From NCBI GenBank assembly GCA_002083825.1, contig DAZV01000040.1, forward strand, positions 1 through 37,738: DNA of 37,738 bases. Direction: 5' to 3'. Every line of letters begins with the position of its first letter. The stretch's first letter is position 1. This document shows, in pieces, positions 29,674-37,738 of this stretch. The position numbers and the translations under genes were made by a program. The DNA comes from Candidatus Sericytochromatia bacterium S15B-MN24 CBMW_12. Lineage in GTDB: Bacteria; Cyanobacteriota; Sericytochromatia; S15B-MN24; UBA4093. The notes under the pieces are model-generated. The model made no database searches, had not been told where the DNA came from, and worked only from the letters and a program-made list of their open reading frames with translations.

Positions 29674-31020
29674 CTACTTGCCGGCGATGGCCAGATCCTT
29701 CACCAGCACCGACGGGCAGGCCACCGCCGAGGACTGATACTCCACGTCCGAGCCCACGTCCTCGATTTGCTCCAGCAGCCGGTACCAGTTGCCCGAGACC
29801 GTGAAGTTGTGAATCGGGGCGCTGCGCTCGCCCCCCTCGTAGATGAAGCCTTCCGCCTGCAGGGAGAAGTCTCCCGAGATGGCGTTGGCGCCCGCGTGAA
29901 GCCCCGTCACGTGCGTGACGTAGAGCGTCCGTTCGTGCCGCGACAGCAAGTTCTGCGGGGAGGCCTTGCCGGGAACCAGGATCAGGTTGCTCGGAGCGAC
30001 TCCCAAGACCCCCTTGTACCCGCCACGCGCAGCATGCCCGGTCGACTCGATGCCTTCCTTGCATGCGGTCTCGGCATTATACAGAAAGGTCTTGAAGATC
30101 CCGTCCTCGATCAGGCTGACCCGCCGCGAGGGGCAACCCTCGTCATCGAAGGGCCTCGCCCCCCAACCTTGCACGTCGAGGGGATCGTCCACCAGGTTCA
30201 CGACCGAGGAGGCTACCTGTTCGCCCACCTTGCCGCGCAAGAGGCTCTTCCCCTCCTGGGCCGTCTTCGACGAGAAGATCCCGCAGAAGACGCTGATCAG
30301 ATCCCCGAAGGTCTCGGGGTCGAAGACCACCGGGTAGATCCCCGAGGCCACTTCCTGGGATCCCAGCTTCTCTAGGGCGCGCTCGACGGCTTCGCGGGCG
30401 ATCGCCTCGGGATCGATATGACTGAAATCCCGGGTCACCTTGATCTGGTAGTAGGTCTTGTTCTCCCCGTCCTGGGTGACCAAAGGCACGGTGGAGACCC
30501 ACGCGCTCGACGACCGGTACGTCCGATCCACTCCCAGGGTCGAGACCACCCGCAGGAAGCCATGCGCGTCCGAGTAGCCCGTGGAGGTCACGTTCTTGAT
30601 CCGAGGATCCGCCGCCTTGGCGATCCGCTCCAGGCTCAGCGCCGCCTCGATCTTGCGTGGCAAGGGAACCTCGGCGAGATCCGGGCGATACAGCTCCGCC
30701 ATCTCGGGCGTCTCGCCGGGGAACGAGGCCAGGCCCCGCTCCGGCGATGACTCCAGCAGCGCGGCATTGCTCGCCGCCTTTTCCAGGGTGCGCTCCAAGG
30801 CTTCCGTCGAAAGATCCTCCGAGTAGGCGTAGCCCACCCGTCCTTCCCGGATCACCCGGATACCCGCCCCTCGGGAATCCGAGAGCGAAAACTGATCGAT
30901 CTCCCCGTCCTGCACCCGAATGGAGGTGGAGGTGGAAGCGCGCAGGTAGACCTCGGCGTCGAGACCCCGACGCCGAGCCCCGTCGATGACGGCCTGGATG
31001 GGTTCTTGGTACGTGTTCAT
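29674..31020 (-). CDS. pmbA: TldE/PmbA subunit of the TldD/E metalloprotease
   Basis: A 448-residue member of the TldD/PmbA family. The N-terminal AEVYLRASTSTSIRVQDGEIDQ and SDSRGAGIRVIREGRVGYAYS segments are family features. TGHAARGGYKG and NLILVPGKASPQNLL fit PmbA. The zinc HExxxH motif of TldD is absent, as expected for the TldE partner. The complex degrades unfolded or leader peptides and matures microcin-type peptides. It lies 17 bases after the tldD gene. The ATG at 31020 has GAGGAG 5 bases upstream and is preferred over the ATG at 31023 or further upstream. Confidence 0.92.
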   Translation of the reverse strand: MNTYQEPIQAVIDGARRRGLDAEVYLRASTSTSIRVQDGEIDQFSLSDSRGAGIRVIREGRVGYAYSEDLSTEALERTLEKAASNAALLESSPERGLASFPGETPEMAELYRPDLAEVPLPRKIEAALSLERIAKAADPRIKNVTSTGYSDAHGFLRVVSTLGVDRTYRSSSAWVSTVPLVTQDGENKTYYQIKVTRDFSHIDPEAIAREAVERALEKLGSQEVASGIYPVVFDPETFGDLISVFCGIFSSKTAQEGKSLLRGKVGEQVASSVVNLVDDPLDVQGWGARPFDDEGCPSRRVSLIEDGIFKTFLYNAETACKEGIESTGHAARGGYKGVLGVAPSNLILVPGKASPQNLLSRHERTLYVTHVTGLHAGANAISGDFSLQAEGFIYEGGERSAPIHNFTVSGNWYRLLEQIEDVGSDVEYQSSAVACPSVLVKDLAIAGK

Positions 31021-31037
31021 CATCTCTCCTCTGGGCT

Positions 31038-32450
31038 CTAGCGTCCGCCGACCACGATCTCGCTCACCCGCAAGGGCGGCTGACCCACGGTGACCGGGAC
31101 GGATCCCGAACTCGACCCGCACATCCCCTCGGCCAGGGCGAGCTCCCGCCCGACCATGTCGATTTTCATGAGGATGTCCGCGCCGTTCCCGATGAGGGTC
31201 GCTCCGCGCACCGGCTCGGCAATCTTGCCGTCGCGAATCATGTACGCCTCGCGCACCGAGAAGTTGAAGTCTCCGGTGCCCGGCGAGACCGAACCGCCTC
31301 CCATCCGCTTGGCGTAAAGCCCGTAGGGAACCGAGGCCAGGAGATCGTCGAGGCTGTAGTCGCCGGGCGCGATGTAGGTGTTGCGCATCCGCGAGGTCGG
31401 AGCGAAGCGGTAGGATTCGCGGCGTCCCGAGCCCGTCGGCGCGTAGCCGGTCTTGCGCGCGCCTAGCTTGTCGACCATGTAGGATTCAAGGATGCCGTTG
31501 GAAATGAGGGTGGTCTTCTGGGTGGGGGCTCCCTCGTCGTCGATGGCGAGCGAGCCCCAGGCTCCTTCGATCGTGCCGTCGTCGAGCGCCGTCACGGCCG
31601 TGTTCGCGATCTGCTGACCGAGCTTGCCTGCGAGCACCGAGGCCCCCGTCGCGACCGAGGTGGTCTCGAGCAGGTGGCCACAGGCCTCGTGGAAGATCAC
31701 GCCGCCGAAGCCCTTATCGATCACGACCGGCATCTTGCCCGAGGGAGCGTAACCCGCCTTGAGCATGGTGAGGGCCACCCTGGCGACCTGCTCCGCGAGA
31801 TCCACGACGTCGAGCCCGTCGAAGAACTCGAAGCCCCGCAGGGCGCCGGGGCTATCGGAGGCCGTCTGGAACTCGCCGGCTCCCGTGGCGATCGCCGAGA
31901 GGTTGAAGCGGATGTAAGGCCGAACATCCGCCGCCCAGAGCCCCTCCGAGTTCGCGATCAAGACGTTCTGAAGCTGCTCCGAGAGCGAAATGTCCACTTG
32001 CGAGATCTCGCTTCCTACCGCGCGAGCCGCCTTGTCGGCCTGCTCGAACAGAGAAATCTTGCGCTCGGCCGAAATCTGGAAGGGACTCTGCCAGAAGGGC
32101 AGCTCGCGCGGCTTGGCAGCCTCCGCGAAGACCGTGCGAACGAGCTTGTCCGATCCGCGATGCGTCTGGCTCACGGCCTTGGCGAGCGCCAGCAAACCGT
32201 CGCGCGACAAGTCGTTGGTATGGGCGTAAACCGCGCGGGTTCCGTGGAAAATGCGGACGCCCGCCCCTCGGGACTGGCCGGAGGCGGCGTTCTTGATCCG
32301 ACCGTCCAGGAAGCTCAGACCCGCGGTCTGACGGTCCTCGACGAAGATCTCGGCGAAGTCCGCTCCCCCCGAAAGGGCCATGTCGATCACGTCGCCCGCG
32401 AGTTGCCGATCGATCAGGGCCTCCGCTAGGGGCGTGGATTTTGCGGTCAT
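31038..32450 (-). CDS. tldD: TldD metalloprotease subunit
   Basis: A 470-residue zinc protease subunit. The active-site HEACGH (254-259) is the HExxxH motif of TldD. The C-terminal EGMCGSSSGSVPV and VGQPPLRVSEIVVGG are typical. GSLAIDDEGAPTQKTTLI and FRFAPTSRMRNTYI-like stretches are conserved. With PmbA it forms the TldD/E heterodimer that cleaves unstructured peptides. Start at 32450: GGAGG is 5 bases before the ATG. An earlier in-frame start (32489) lacks a site. It is the first gene of the pair. Confidence 0.94.
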   Translation of the reverse strand: MTAKSTPLAEALIDRQLAGDVIDMALSGGADFAEIFVEDRQTAGLSFLDGRIKNAASGQSRGAGVRIFHGTRAVYAHTNDLSRDGLLALAKAVSQTHRGSDKLVRTVFAEAAKPRELPFWQSPFQISAERKISLFEQADKAARAVGSEISQVDISLSEQLQNVLIANSEGLWAADVRPYIRFNLSAIATGAGEFQTASDSPGALRGFEFFDGLDVVDLAEQVARVALTMLKAGYAPSGKMPVVIDKGFGGVIFHEACGHLLETTSVATGASVLAGKLGQQIANTAVTALDDGTIEGAWGSLAIDDEGAPTQKTTLISNGILESYMVDKLGARKTGYAPTGSGRRESYRFAPTSRMRNTYIAPGDYSLDDLLASVPYGLYAKRMGGGSVSPGTGDFNFSVREAYMIRDGKIAEPVRGATLIGNGADILMKIDMVGRELALAEGMCGSSSGSVPVTVGQPPLRVSEIVVGGR

Positions 32451-32511
32451 GAGGGCCTCCTTTACTCCGTTCATCGCTGAAAGACTCATGTTACCACGCC
32501 GACCCGGACGC

Positions 32512-32541
32512 TTGGCTGAATACCTATGTTGGGGTTAAGAT
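32512..32541 (+). promoter_or_regulatory. Candidate pepA promoter
   Basis: TTGGCT (32512-32517) and TAAGAT (32536-32541) are separated by 18 bases, followed by a GGAG ribosome site before the ATG at 32562. Confidence 0.4.
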
Positions 32542-32561
32542 GAGGGTCGAAGGAGTCAACC

Positions 32562-34067
32562 ATGATGCAGATTCAGGCCATTCAATCCCCCGCGAACACC
32601 CTCGCCACCGACGCCCTCGTCGTGGGCATCTTTGCCGAAGCCCCCCTGGAAGGCGCCATTGCCGCCCTCGACGAGATTCTCGGCGGCGCCATCGCCGCCC
32701 TCGGTCGAGACCTTTCCTTCAAGGCCGGCGCCAGCGAATCGGAAACCCTCTTCCGCCCCACCGGTATCAAGGCCAAGCGACTCATCGTCCTCGGCCTCGG
32801 CAAGAAGGCGGACTTTACCGCCGAGATCCTACGAAAGGCCTTCGGACAAACGATCCAGGGTCTGATGGGACAGCCCGTCGCCACGGTCAGTCTCCTGCTC
32901 GAAGGCGTCTCGAAGTTCGGCTGGGAAAAAGCATGCGAAGCCGCCGCCGAGGCTGCCGTGCTCGCAAGCTACCGCTACAAGCGCTACCTCACCAAGGGCC
33001 AGGAAGAATTCCAGGCGCCCGAATCCATCACCCTCCTCGTTCCGAAGGGCGCGGACCTCAAGTCCGCCAAGGCCGGCGCCGAGCACGGCCGCCTGGTCAG
33101 CGAAGCCGCCAACTGGACGCGCGACCTCGTCAACACCCCCGGTTCCGACCTCACCGCCAACGACCTGGCAGCCGAAGCCCAGAACATGGCCAAAACCCGC
33201 CCCATCACCGTCAAGGTCCTCGGCAAGAAGGAACTGGAGAAGATGGGTTTCGGCGGACTCCTCGGCGTCAACCGCGGCTCCATCGATCCCCCCGCCTTCA
33301 TCATTCTCGAGTACCAAGGCGGAAAGAAAAAGGACAAGCCCGTCGTGCTCGTCGGCAAGGGCGTGACCTTCGATTCCGGCGGTCTCTGCATCAAGCCCTC
33401 CAAGGGCATGGATGAGATGAAGTCCGACATGGGTGGAGCCGGTGCCGTGCTCGGTGCCCTGCGCGCCGCCGCCGACCTCGAGCTTCCCCTCAACCTCGTC
33501 GGCCTCATCCCCGCCACCGACAACATGCCCAGCGCCAACGCCCTCAAGCCGGGAGACGTCGTCACGACCTACAGCGGCCTCACCCTCGAAGTCGTCGACA
33601 CCGACGCCGAAGGCCGGGTCGTCCTCGCCGACGCCCTCGGCTACGCCGTCAAGAACTACCAGGCCCAGGCCATCATCGACCTCGCGACCCTGACCGGTTC
33701 CATCATCATCACCCTCGGCATGCATGTCACCGGCATGTTCGGCAAGGAAAAAGACCAGACCCTCATGGATCAGATCTACCAGGCCAGTCAGGAAACCGGC
33801 GAAAAAGTCTGGCAGATGCCCACCTGGGACGTCTATGCGGACCTCGTCAAATCCGACATCGCCGACGTCAAGAACTCCGACCCCCGCCGCGGAGACGCCA
33901 TCGCCGGAGCCATGCTGCTCAGCAAGTTCGTCGACGACACCCCCTGGGTCCACCTCGACATCGCAGGCCCGTCCTGGGCCGAAGCCCCCAAGGCCTACTA
34001 CGATGCCGGAGCCACCGGACATGGCGTTCGCCTGCTGACCCAGCTCCTCCGGACATGGGAAGTCTAG
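32562..34067 (+). CDS. pepA: Leucyl aminopeptidase, M17 family
   Basis: A 501-residue dizinc aminopeptidase of the cytosol. GKGVTFDSGGLCIKPSKGM carries Lys266, Asp271 and Lys278. SDMGGAG has Asp289. DTDAEGRVVLADAL (346-359) has Asp348, Glu350 and Arg352. These correspond to the metal ligands and active-site residues of E. coli PepA. The N-terminal 180 residues are the usual non-catalytic domain. The C terminus ends with GATGHGVRLLTQLL. A GGAG site precedes the ATG. It is followed by a strong terminator. Confidence 0.96.
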   Translation: MMQIQAIQSPANTLATDALVVGIFAEAPLEGAIAALDEILGGAIAALGRDLSFKAGASESETLFRPTGIKAKRLIVLGLGKKADFTAEILRKAFGQTIQGLMGQPVATVSLLLEGVSKFGWEKACEAAAEAAVLASYRYKRYLTKGQEEFQAPESITLLVPKGADLKSAKAGAEHGRLVSEAANWTRDLVNTPGSDLTANDLAAEAQNMAKTRPITVKVLGKKELEKMGFGGLLGVNRGSIDPPAFIILEYQGGKKKDKPVVLVGKGVTFDSGGLCIKPSKGMDEMKSDMGGAGAVLGALRAAADLELPLNLVGLIPATDNMPSANALKPGDVVTTYSGLTLEVVDTDAEGRVVLADALGYAVKNYQAQAIIDLATLTGSIIITLGMHVTGMFGKEKDQTLMDQIYQASQETGEKVWQMPTWDVYADLVKSDIADVKNSDPRRGDAIAGAMLLSKFVDDTPWVHLDIAGPSWAEAPKAYYDAGATGHGVRLLTQLLRTWEV

Positions 34068-34144
34068 CGGCTGCTTCGTAGCACCTGCGGCTAAGACATA
34101 ATACAGCGAGAGATCTCCACGCTTCTTGCTGTAGCGAACCCCAG

Positions 34145-34186
34145 AAAGGCCAGGGGCGCCGCTTTCGCGGCGCCCCTGGCCTTTTT
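34145..34186 (+). terminator. Intrinsic terminator between pepA and the thioesterase gene
   Basis: An 18-bp perfect stem (34145-34162 with 34167-34184), a TTTC loop and a short T-run. It sits between convergent genes and may act on both strands. Confidence 0.88.
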
Positions 34187-34190
34187 CGAC

Positions 34191-34583
34191 TCAGAGAGGC
34201 GTCGGCTTGCCTTCGCCGTCGATCGCCACGAAAATCGTCTCCGCCTCGGTCACCATGACCGTGACATCCGGATCGTTCGCCCGCTGCGCCTCGACGCAGA
34301 CGCCCACCGTCAAGGAGGTTCGTCCCTTCTTCACCAGCGTCGCGTAGAAACTCACGGTATCTCCCACGAAGACCGGCTGGTGGAAAACTATCTCCCGCAT
34401 CGCCACCGTCACGATGCGATTCCGCGTATGCCGCTGGGCCTCGACGGCCCCCGCGAGATCGAGGTAGCTCATGATGACTCCGCCAAAAATGGTTCCCTGC
34501 GCGTTCGTATCCTTGGGAAGCAGCATGACGCGGATCGCGGGCTGCATATCGCCTTTACGGCATGATGATTTCAATTCGGTCAT
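34191..34583 (-). CDS. YciA-like acyl-CoA thioesterase
   Basis: A 130-residue hot-dog-fold thioesterase. DTNAQGTIFGGVIMSYLDLAGAV matches the YciA-type pattern, with the Asn and Asp of the active site. VFHQPVFVGDTVSFYATLVKKGRTSLTV follows. Such enzymes release CoA from acyl-CoAs; the substrate range is broad. The frame opens at 34844, but the ATG at 34583 is preceded by GGAGGG with 5-base spacing and gives the usual length. It is divergent from the metallo-beta-lactamase-fold gene. Confidence 0.88.
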   Translation of the reverse strand: MTELKSSCRKGDMQPAIRVMLLPKDTNAQGTIFGGVIMSYLDLAGAVEAQRHTRNRIVTVAMREIVFHQPVFVGDTVSFYATLVKKGRTSLTVGVCVEAQRANDPDVTVMVTEAETIFVAIDGEGKPTPL

Positions 34584-34701
34584 GGTAACCCTCCGTTCTC
34601 TAGACGAGCGCCTCATGATAGCAAACAAGCGCGCCTTTTCGCCCGAAACCAAACGACTCGCGCCGAATGCGCTAAAATGAACCTTCAAGAAAGGAACGCC
34701 C

Positions 34702-35328
34702 ATGATCGTCGAAACCCTGGCCGTCGGACCGCTCGGCTGCAACTGTACCATCCTCGGCTGCCCCGAGACCCGCCAGGCCATCGTGGTCGATCCCGGCGGC
34801 GATCCCGATCGCATCGCCGCGCGTCTCGACCACCACGGCCTCAAGCCGGTCGCCTACTTCCACACCCACGCCCACTTCGACCACCTGCTGGGCACTCCCG
34901 ACCTCAAAGCGCGCTACGGCGCCGAAATCCTGCTTCACGAGGCCGATCTCGCCCTGTATGAGAGCCTTCCCATGCAAGGATCCTTCTTCGGCATGACGCT
35001 GACCAGACCCCTTCCCGTCGATCGCTTCGTCGTGGACACCATGCACTTGGCAATCGGCAAACAGTCCGGCGAGGTGATCCACACGCCCGGCCACACGCCA
35101 GGCTCGGTTTGCCTTCACGTCGGCGCCCAGAAGCTCCTGCTCACCGGCGACACCCTCTTTGCCGAGAGCATCGGTCGCACCGACCTCTGGGGCGGTTCGC
35201 ACCCGACCTTGATCCGCTCCATCCGTGAACGCCTCTTGCCCCTCGACCCCCTGACGCGCGTCATCCCCGGCCACGGTCCCGAAACGACGATCGGGCACGA
35301 GGCCCGCCACAACCCCTTCCTCAGTTAA
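34702..35328 (+). CDS. Metallo-beta-lactamase-fold hydrolase, glyoxalase II-like
   Basis: A 208-residue MBL-fold enzyme. HTHAHFDHLLG (about 54-64) is the main metal motif. Further ligands lie in HTPGHTPGS, GDTLFAESIGRTDLWGG and GHGPET. This pattern is like GloC/YcbL and related thioesterases that hydrolyse S-lactoylglutathione. The substrate is not assured. AAAGGA is 7 bases before the ATG, and TAAAAT (34673-34678) may be its -10. Confidence 0.88.
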   Translation: MIVETLAVGPLGCNCTILGCPETRQAIVVDPGGDPDRIAARLDHHGLKPVAYFHTHAHFDHLLGTPDLKARYGAEILLHEADLALYESLPMQGSFFGMTLTRPLPVDRFVVDTMHLAIGKQSGEVIHTPGHTPGSVCLHVGAQKLLLTGDTLFAESIGRTDLWGGSHPTLIRSIRERLLPLDPLTRVIPGHGPETTIGHEARHNPFLS

Positions 35329-35483
35329 CCCGCCGGCGCCAGGGCGCCCAGAATCGCGGCCCCCGCCCGGGGCTCGGAGATGACAGCGGCGCCCTTGCGG
35401 GTGTAGCATGAAGCGTCGTGTCTCTGGCGCGAGCCCCGCCCATTCCCCTCTTCCCTCAGCCCGCCGCCCCTCAGGAGGATACC

Positions 35484-35666
35484 TTGACCCACGCCCACGG
35501 CCCCAGTTGCCATCACGACCACGGCCACGCTCACGGCCATTCCCAGAACCCCTATGTCGCTCCGACCAAGGTGGGCCGCAATGACCCTTGTCCCTGTGGC
35601 AGCGGCAAGAAAAACAAGGCCTGCTGCCTGTCCAAGCCCGTCGGGGCCGAGTCTCCCCAGACCTAA
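35484..35666 (+). CDS. SEC-C motif mini-protein with a His-rich N terminus
   Basis: A 60-residue protein. Its N terminus is His-rich ([18 protein letters not shown]) and its C-terminal half carries [13 protein letters not shown], the SEC-C zinc-binding motif found at the end of SecA and in many small proteins. The TTG start at 35484 is preferred because AGGAGG lies 6 bases upstream; a longer frame from 35418 lacks this site. The stop is 8 bases before the nitroreductase gene, so both are probably co-transcribed. It may buffer zinc or bind a protein partner. Function unproven. Confidence 0.72.
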   Translation: MTHAHGPSCHHDHGHAHGHSQNPYVAPTKVGRNDPCPCGSGKKNKACCLSKPVGAESPQT

Positions 35667-35674
35667 GCCGCGCC

Positions 35675-37198
35675 ATGAAGCCGACCATCGCCGAGTTCTA
35701 TCACGAAAGCACCAAGTACACCCCCGAAGGCTTGGGATCCCAGCGCTCGAAGATCGACTGGGATCATCCGCCACTGCCCTTCAAGTCTTACACCACGGGG
35801 AAGCGGGTCGATCTCGCGCAGTACCTGCCTTTCGCGGAACTCGATCGCACCGAGGACATCCAGGAGGAATGGGAAGCCCTGACGTTCGAAGAACGCGCCA
35901 TGGCCGATCTCTCCCATTTGCTCTATTTCAGCAACGGGGTGACCGCGGTCATGCCCTACCCTGAGCGGGAATTCCTCATGCGGGCGGCCCCGTCGGCGGG
36001 GGGACTCTACCCCACGGAGATCTACGTCGCCGCGTCGAACTACCCCGGTCTCCCCGACGGCCTCTACAACTACCAGGTTCGCCAGCACGAACTGATCGGA
36101 TTCTGGGAGGGGGATGTGAAGCGTCGCCTCGGCGAGGCCTGCTTCGATCATCCCGCGCTCGAAGCCTCCAATCTGGTCGTGATCCTGACCGGAGTCTTCT
36201 TTCGCAGTTCGTGGCGCTACCAGGATCGCGCCTACCGTCGGATCCTGCTCGATACCGGGCATGTCTGGGGGAACACGGCCATGATCGCGCCCTACTTCGG
36301 ACGCGAGGCCTTTCCAATCGGTGGCTTCCGGGACGACGCCATGGCGGACCTGCTCTTCCTGGAACGGCACGTGGAGGCCGGGCTATTGCTCATCGCCTTG
36401 CCTCGGAAAGAGGCGCTTTCGCCGGAACTGCGAGAGGCGCCCGCGGTGCTGCCGTCCGCGGCTCGACGCGATTCCCGTCACGCTCCGGAAGGCGAGCGGC
36501 TCTGGGAACTGCATGACGCCTCTCGCATCGACGCCAGGCCGGCCGTGACGGCGGTCCCACCGGCCGTGAACGCGCGGCCCGCTTTTGGTCACGCGGAAGG
36601 TCTCGAGGCTCCGCCCATGGCCTGGAACGACGCGCTGGGAGACACCATCGTCCTGCGGCGATCGACGCGTGCCTACTCCGGGCGGGAGATTTCGCGCGAA
36701 CAGCTCGCTCAGATGCTCGACTTCGCCTATCGCCCGCAAGATTCCGACGATCCTCGGATCGCGCTGGGCCCACACCTGCTCGCCCCCGAGCTGCTGGAAA
36801 CCTACGTGGCGGTCAACGCCGTTCAAGGCCTGGACCCCGGCTGTTACCACTACGATCCCGTCAGGAACGAGTTGCGCCAGGCTCGCTTCACGGGGCTCGC
36901 CATGGAAATCGAATACCTCTGTCTCGGCCAGGAGCTCGGCGGGAAGGCGGCGGCGGTCGTTTTCCACACGACCAACCTGCCTCGGGCCGTCGAGCGTTAT
37001 GGCGAACGGGCCTACCGTTACGTTCACATGGATGCCGGCCACCTGGGTGAACGCCTGAGCATCGCAGCCATGCGGCTCGGTCTCGGGGCGAGCGGAATCG
37101 GGGGATTCTTCGACGATCGGGCCAACGAGATGCTCGGCATTCCGCCGGAAGAGGCCACGGTCTACATCACCACCCTGGGGCAACCCGCTAATAGCTGA
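35675..37198 (+). CDS. Double-domain SagB/ThcOx-like nitroreductase
   Basis: A 507-residue protein with two related nitroreductase-type halves. The first, about residues 75-240, has APSAGGLYPTEIYVAASNYPGLPDGLYNY and, later, LLDTGHVWGNTAMIAPYFG. The second, about 310-507, has LRRSTRAYSGREISREQLAQMLDFAYR, NAVQGLDPGCYHYD and HMDAGHLGERLSIAAMRLGLGASGIGGFFDD. Each contains the DxGHxxxN or DAGHLGE flavin-region motif. SagB enzymes oxidise thiazolines and oxazolines in peptide natural products, but long duplicated forms are found in genomes with no such cluster, as here, and their role is unknown. The ATG at 35675 gives the expected N terminus; it lacks a strong ribosome site. Confidence 0.88.
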   Translation: MKPTIAEFYHESTKYTPEGLGSQRSKIDWDHPPLPFKSYTTGKRVDLAQYLPFAELDRTEDIQEEWEALTFEERAMADLSHLLYFSNGVTAVMPYPEREFLMRAAPSAGGLYPTEIYVAASNYPGLPDGLYNYQVRQHELIGFWEGDVKRRLGEACFDHPALEASNLVVILTGVFFRSSWRYQDRAYRRILLDTGHVWGNTAMIAPYFGREAFPIGGFRDDAMADLLFLERHVEAGLLLIALPRKEALSPELREAPAVLPSAARRDSRHAPEGERLWELHDASRIDARPAVTAVPPAVNARPAFGHAEGLEAPPMAWNDALGDTIVLRRSTRAYSGREISREQLAQMLDFAYRPQDSDDPRIALGPHLLAPELLETYVAVNAVQGLDPGCYHYDPVRNELRQARFTGLAMEIEYLCLGQELGGKAAAVVFHTTNLPRAVERYGERAYRYVHMDAGHLGERLSIAAMRLGLGASGIGGFFDDRANEMLGIPPEEATVYITTLGQPANS

Positions 37199-37201
37199 GG
37201 T

Positions 37202-37229
37202 CAAGCGGCGGAGGCCTTTTCTCCGCTTG
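37202..37229 (+). terminator. Weak hairpin after the nitroreductase gene
   Basis: CAAG and CGGAG pair with CTCCG and CTTG around GCCTTTT, with a 3-base bulge. It lies 4 bases after the stop and is followed by CTTCTT. Terminator activity is possible. Confidence 0.35.
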
Positions 37230-37318
37230 CTTCTTGCCACGCCTCCTCACTCCCCCTAGAGTCGAATCGGGCCCGTGCGCCGGGGTTCCGGGTCCCGACG
37301 AGAGGAGGAGGGATCGCC

Positions 37319-37624
37319 ATGTCACCAGCGGAGAGCGTCATGATACCCATCTGGATCGCCGTCGTCGCGGCTTTCGCCCTGGCAGGCCTCTTCGTGCTGG
37401 GGGTCATGGGGGTGGTGTCTTTTTTCCGGGCATGGGAACGGGGCGAGCCGGAATTCAGCTCGTCGATGCCGGCACTTGGTTCCGACCGGTCGCCACTGCA
37501 TAGCATGGAGGCCCGGCTCGCCCGGGGCGACCTGAGCGAGGCGGAACTGCGGCAGATGCGCGACGCGCTCGACGACATGCTCAGACGTCGGGAGGCGGCT
37601 CGCCGGAACCTCGGCGGAGGATAG
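37319..37624 (+). CDS. Small membrane protein with a SHOCT-like tail
   Basis: A 101-residue protein. One hydrophobic helix (IPIWIAVVAAFALAGLFVLG, about 9-28, extending to VMGVVSFF) precedes a charged linker. The C terminus, MEARLARGDLSEAELRQMRDAL, resembles the SHOCT motif often found at the end of small membrane proteins. Function unknown. AGGAGGAGG lies 7 bases before the ATG. Confidence 0.72.
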   Translation: MSPAESVMIPIWIAVVAAFALAGLFVLGVMGVVSFFRAWERGEPEFSSSMPALGSDRSPLHSMEARLARGDLSEAELRQMRDALDDMLRRREAARRNLGGG

Positions 37625-37738
37625 CGCGGCCCACGCCAAGATTCGCGAGAGCCTGAGCGCCTGGTAAGGCGACCGCCTAGGAGCCTGTCGAGGATAAGGT
37701 TTTTTCGTCGCACGTGCTATTGGTGGATCGACACCAAT

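Noticed and set aside
34191..34844. Longer version (217 residues) of the thioesterase
   Set aside because: The extra N-terminal part runs into the divergent hydrolase gene. The ATG at 34583 has a good ribosome site and gives the family length.

Overview
A GC-rich bacterial chromosomal window carrying about 40 tightly packed genes. An envelope with an outer membrane is implied by a predicted outer-membrane barrel, several lipoproteins and a periplasmic binding protein. The organism cannot be fixed from sequence alone. A mevalonate operon (rather than the DXP route), an RRM-type RNA-binding protein, an RpaB-like response regulator and a COG0523-WD40 pair suggest a deep-branching Gram-negative lineage, perhaps a non-photosynthetic relative of Cyanobacteria. 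That placement is inference. No rRNA, tRNA, CRISPR array or complete mobile element was seen.

Layout. 220-3303: a CBS-pair protein, a bactofilin-like membrane protein, apt and a PHP-family phosphatase. 3482-8933: a mevalonate operon, HMG-CoA reductase - mevalonate kinase - type 2 IPP isomerase - diphosphomevalonate decarboxylase - phosphomevalonate kinase, mostly with overlapping or abutting genes. HMG-CoA synthase is absent. 8890-9765: a zinc-ribbon membrane protein on the other strand. 9947-15203: a metal-import operon (outer-membrane barrel, ZnuA-like protein, two unknown lipoproteins, ZnuC, ZnuB). 15385-16707: a lipoprotein phospholipase D. 16918-22134: a Fur-family regulator, a His-rich protein, a ZIP transporter, a NiCoT-type transporter, a COG0523 GTPase and a WD40 protein. 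22158-23221: two divergent paralogous small proteins that look Sm/Hfq-like, then an RRM protein. 23330-24043: an orphan response regulator. 24291-27638: biotin carboxylase, biotin carrier, HMG-CoA lyase and a methylglutaconyl-CoA hydratase-like enzyme, the same order as Bacillus yngH-yngHB-yngG-yngF. 28062-29604: two tandem paralogs of an unrecognised family. 29674-32450: tldD-pmbA on the minus strand. 32562-37624: pepA, a YciA-like thioesterase, a metallo-beta-lactamase-fold hydrolase, a SEC-C mini-protein, a double-domain SagB-like nitroreductase and a SHOCT-like membrane protein.

Main discovery candidate. A dyad with the core TTGCAA-N5-TTGCAA recurs at metal-related promoters: before the import operon (9914-9938), before the NiCoT-COG0523-WD40 operon (18865-18903, a perfect 39-bp palindrome) and twice between the two Sm-like genes (22441-22485, with perfect 20-bp arms, and 22617-22641). 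Each lies on or just downstream of a TTGACA promoter. The likely ligand is the Fur-family protein encoded at 16918. The core resembles the published nickel-responsive Nur box, although the gene content points more to zinc. If correct, this is a metal-starvation regulon that includes RNA-binding proteins (two Sm-like paralogs and an RRM protein) alongside uptake and metallochaperone genes.
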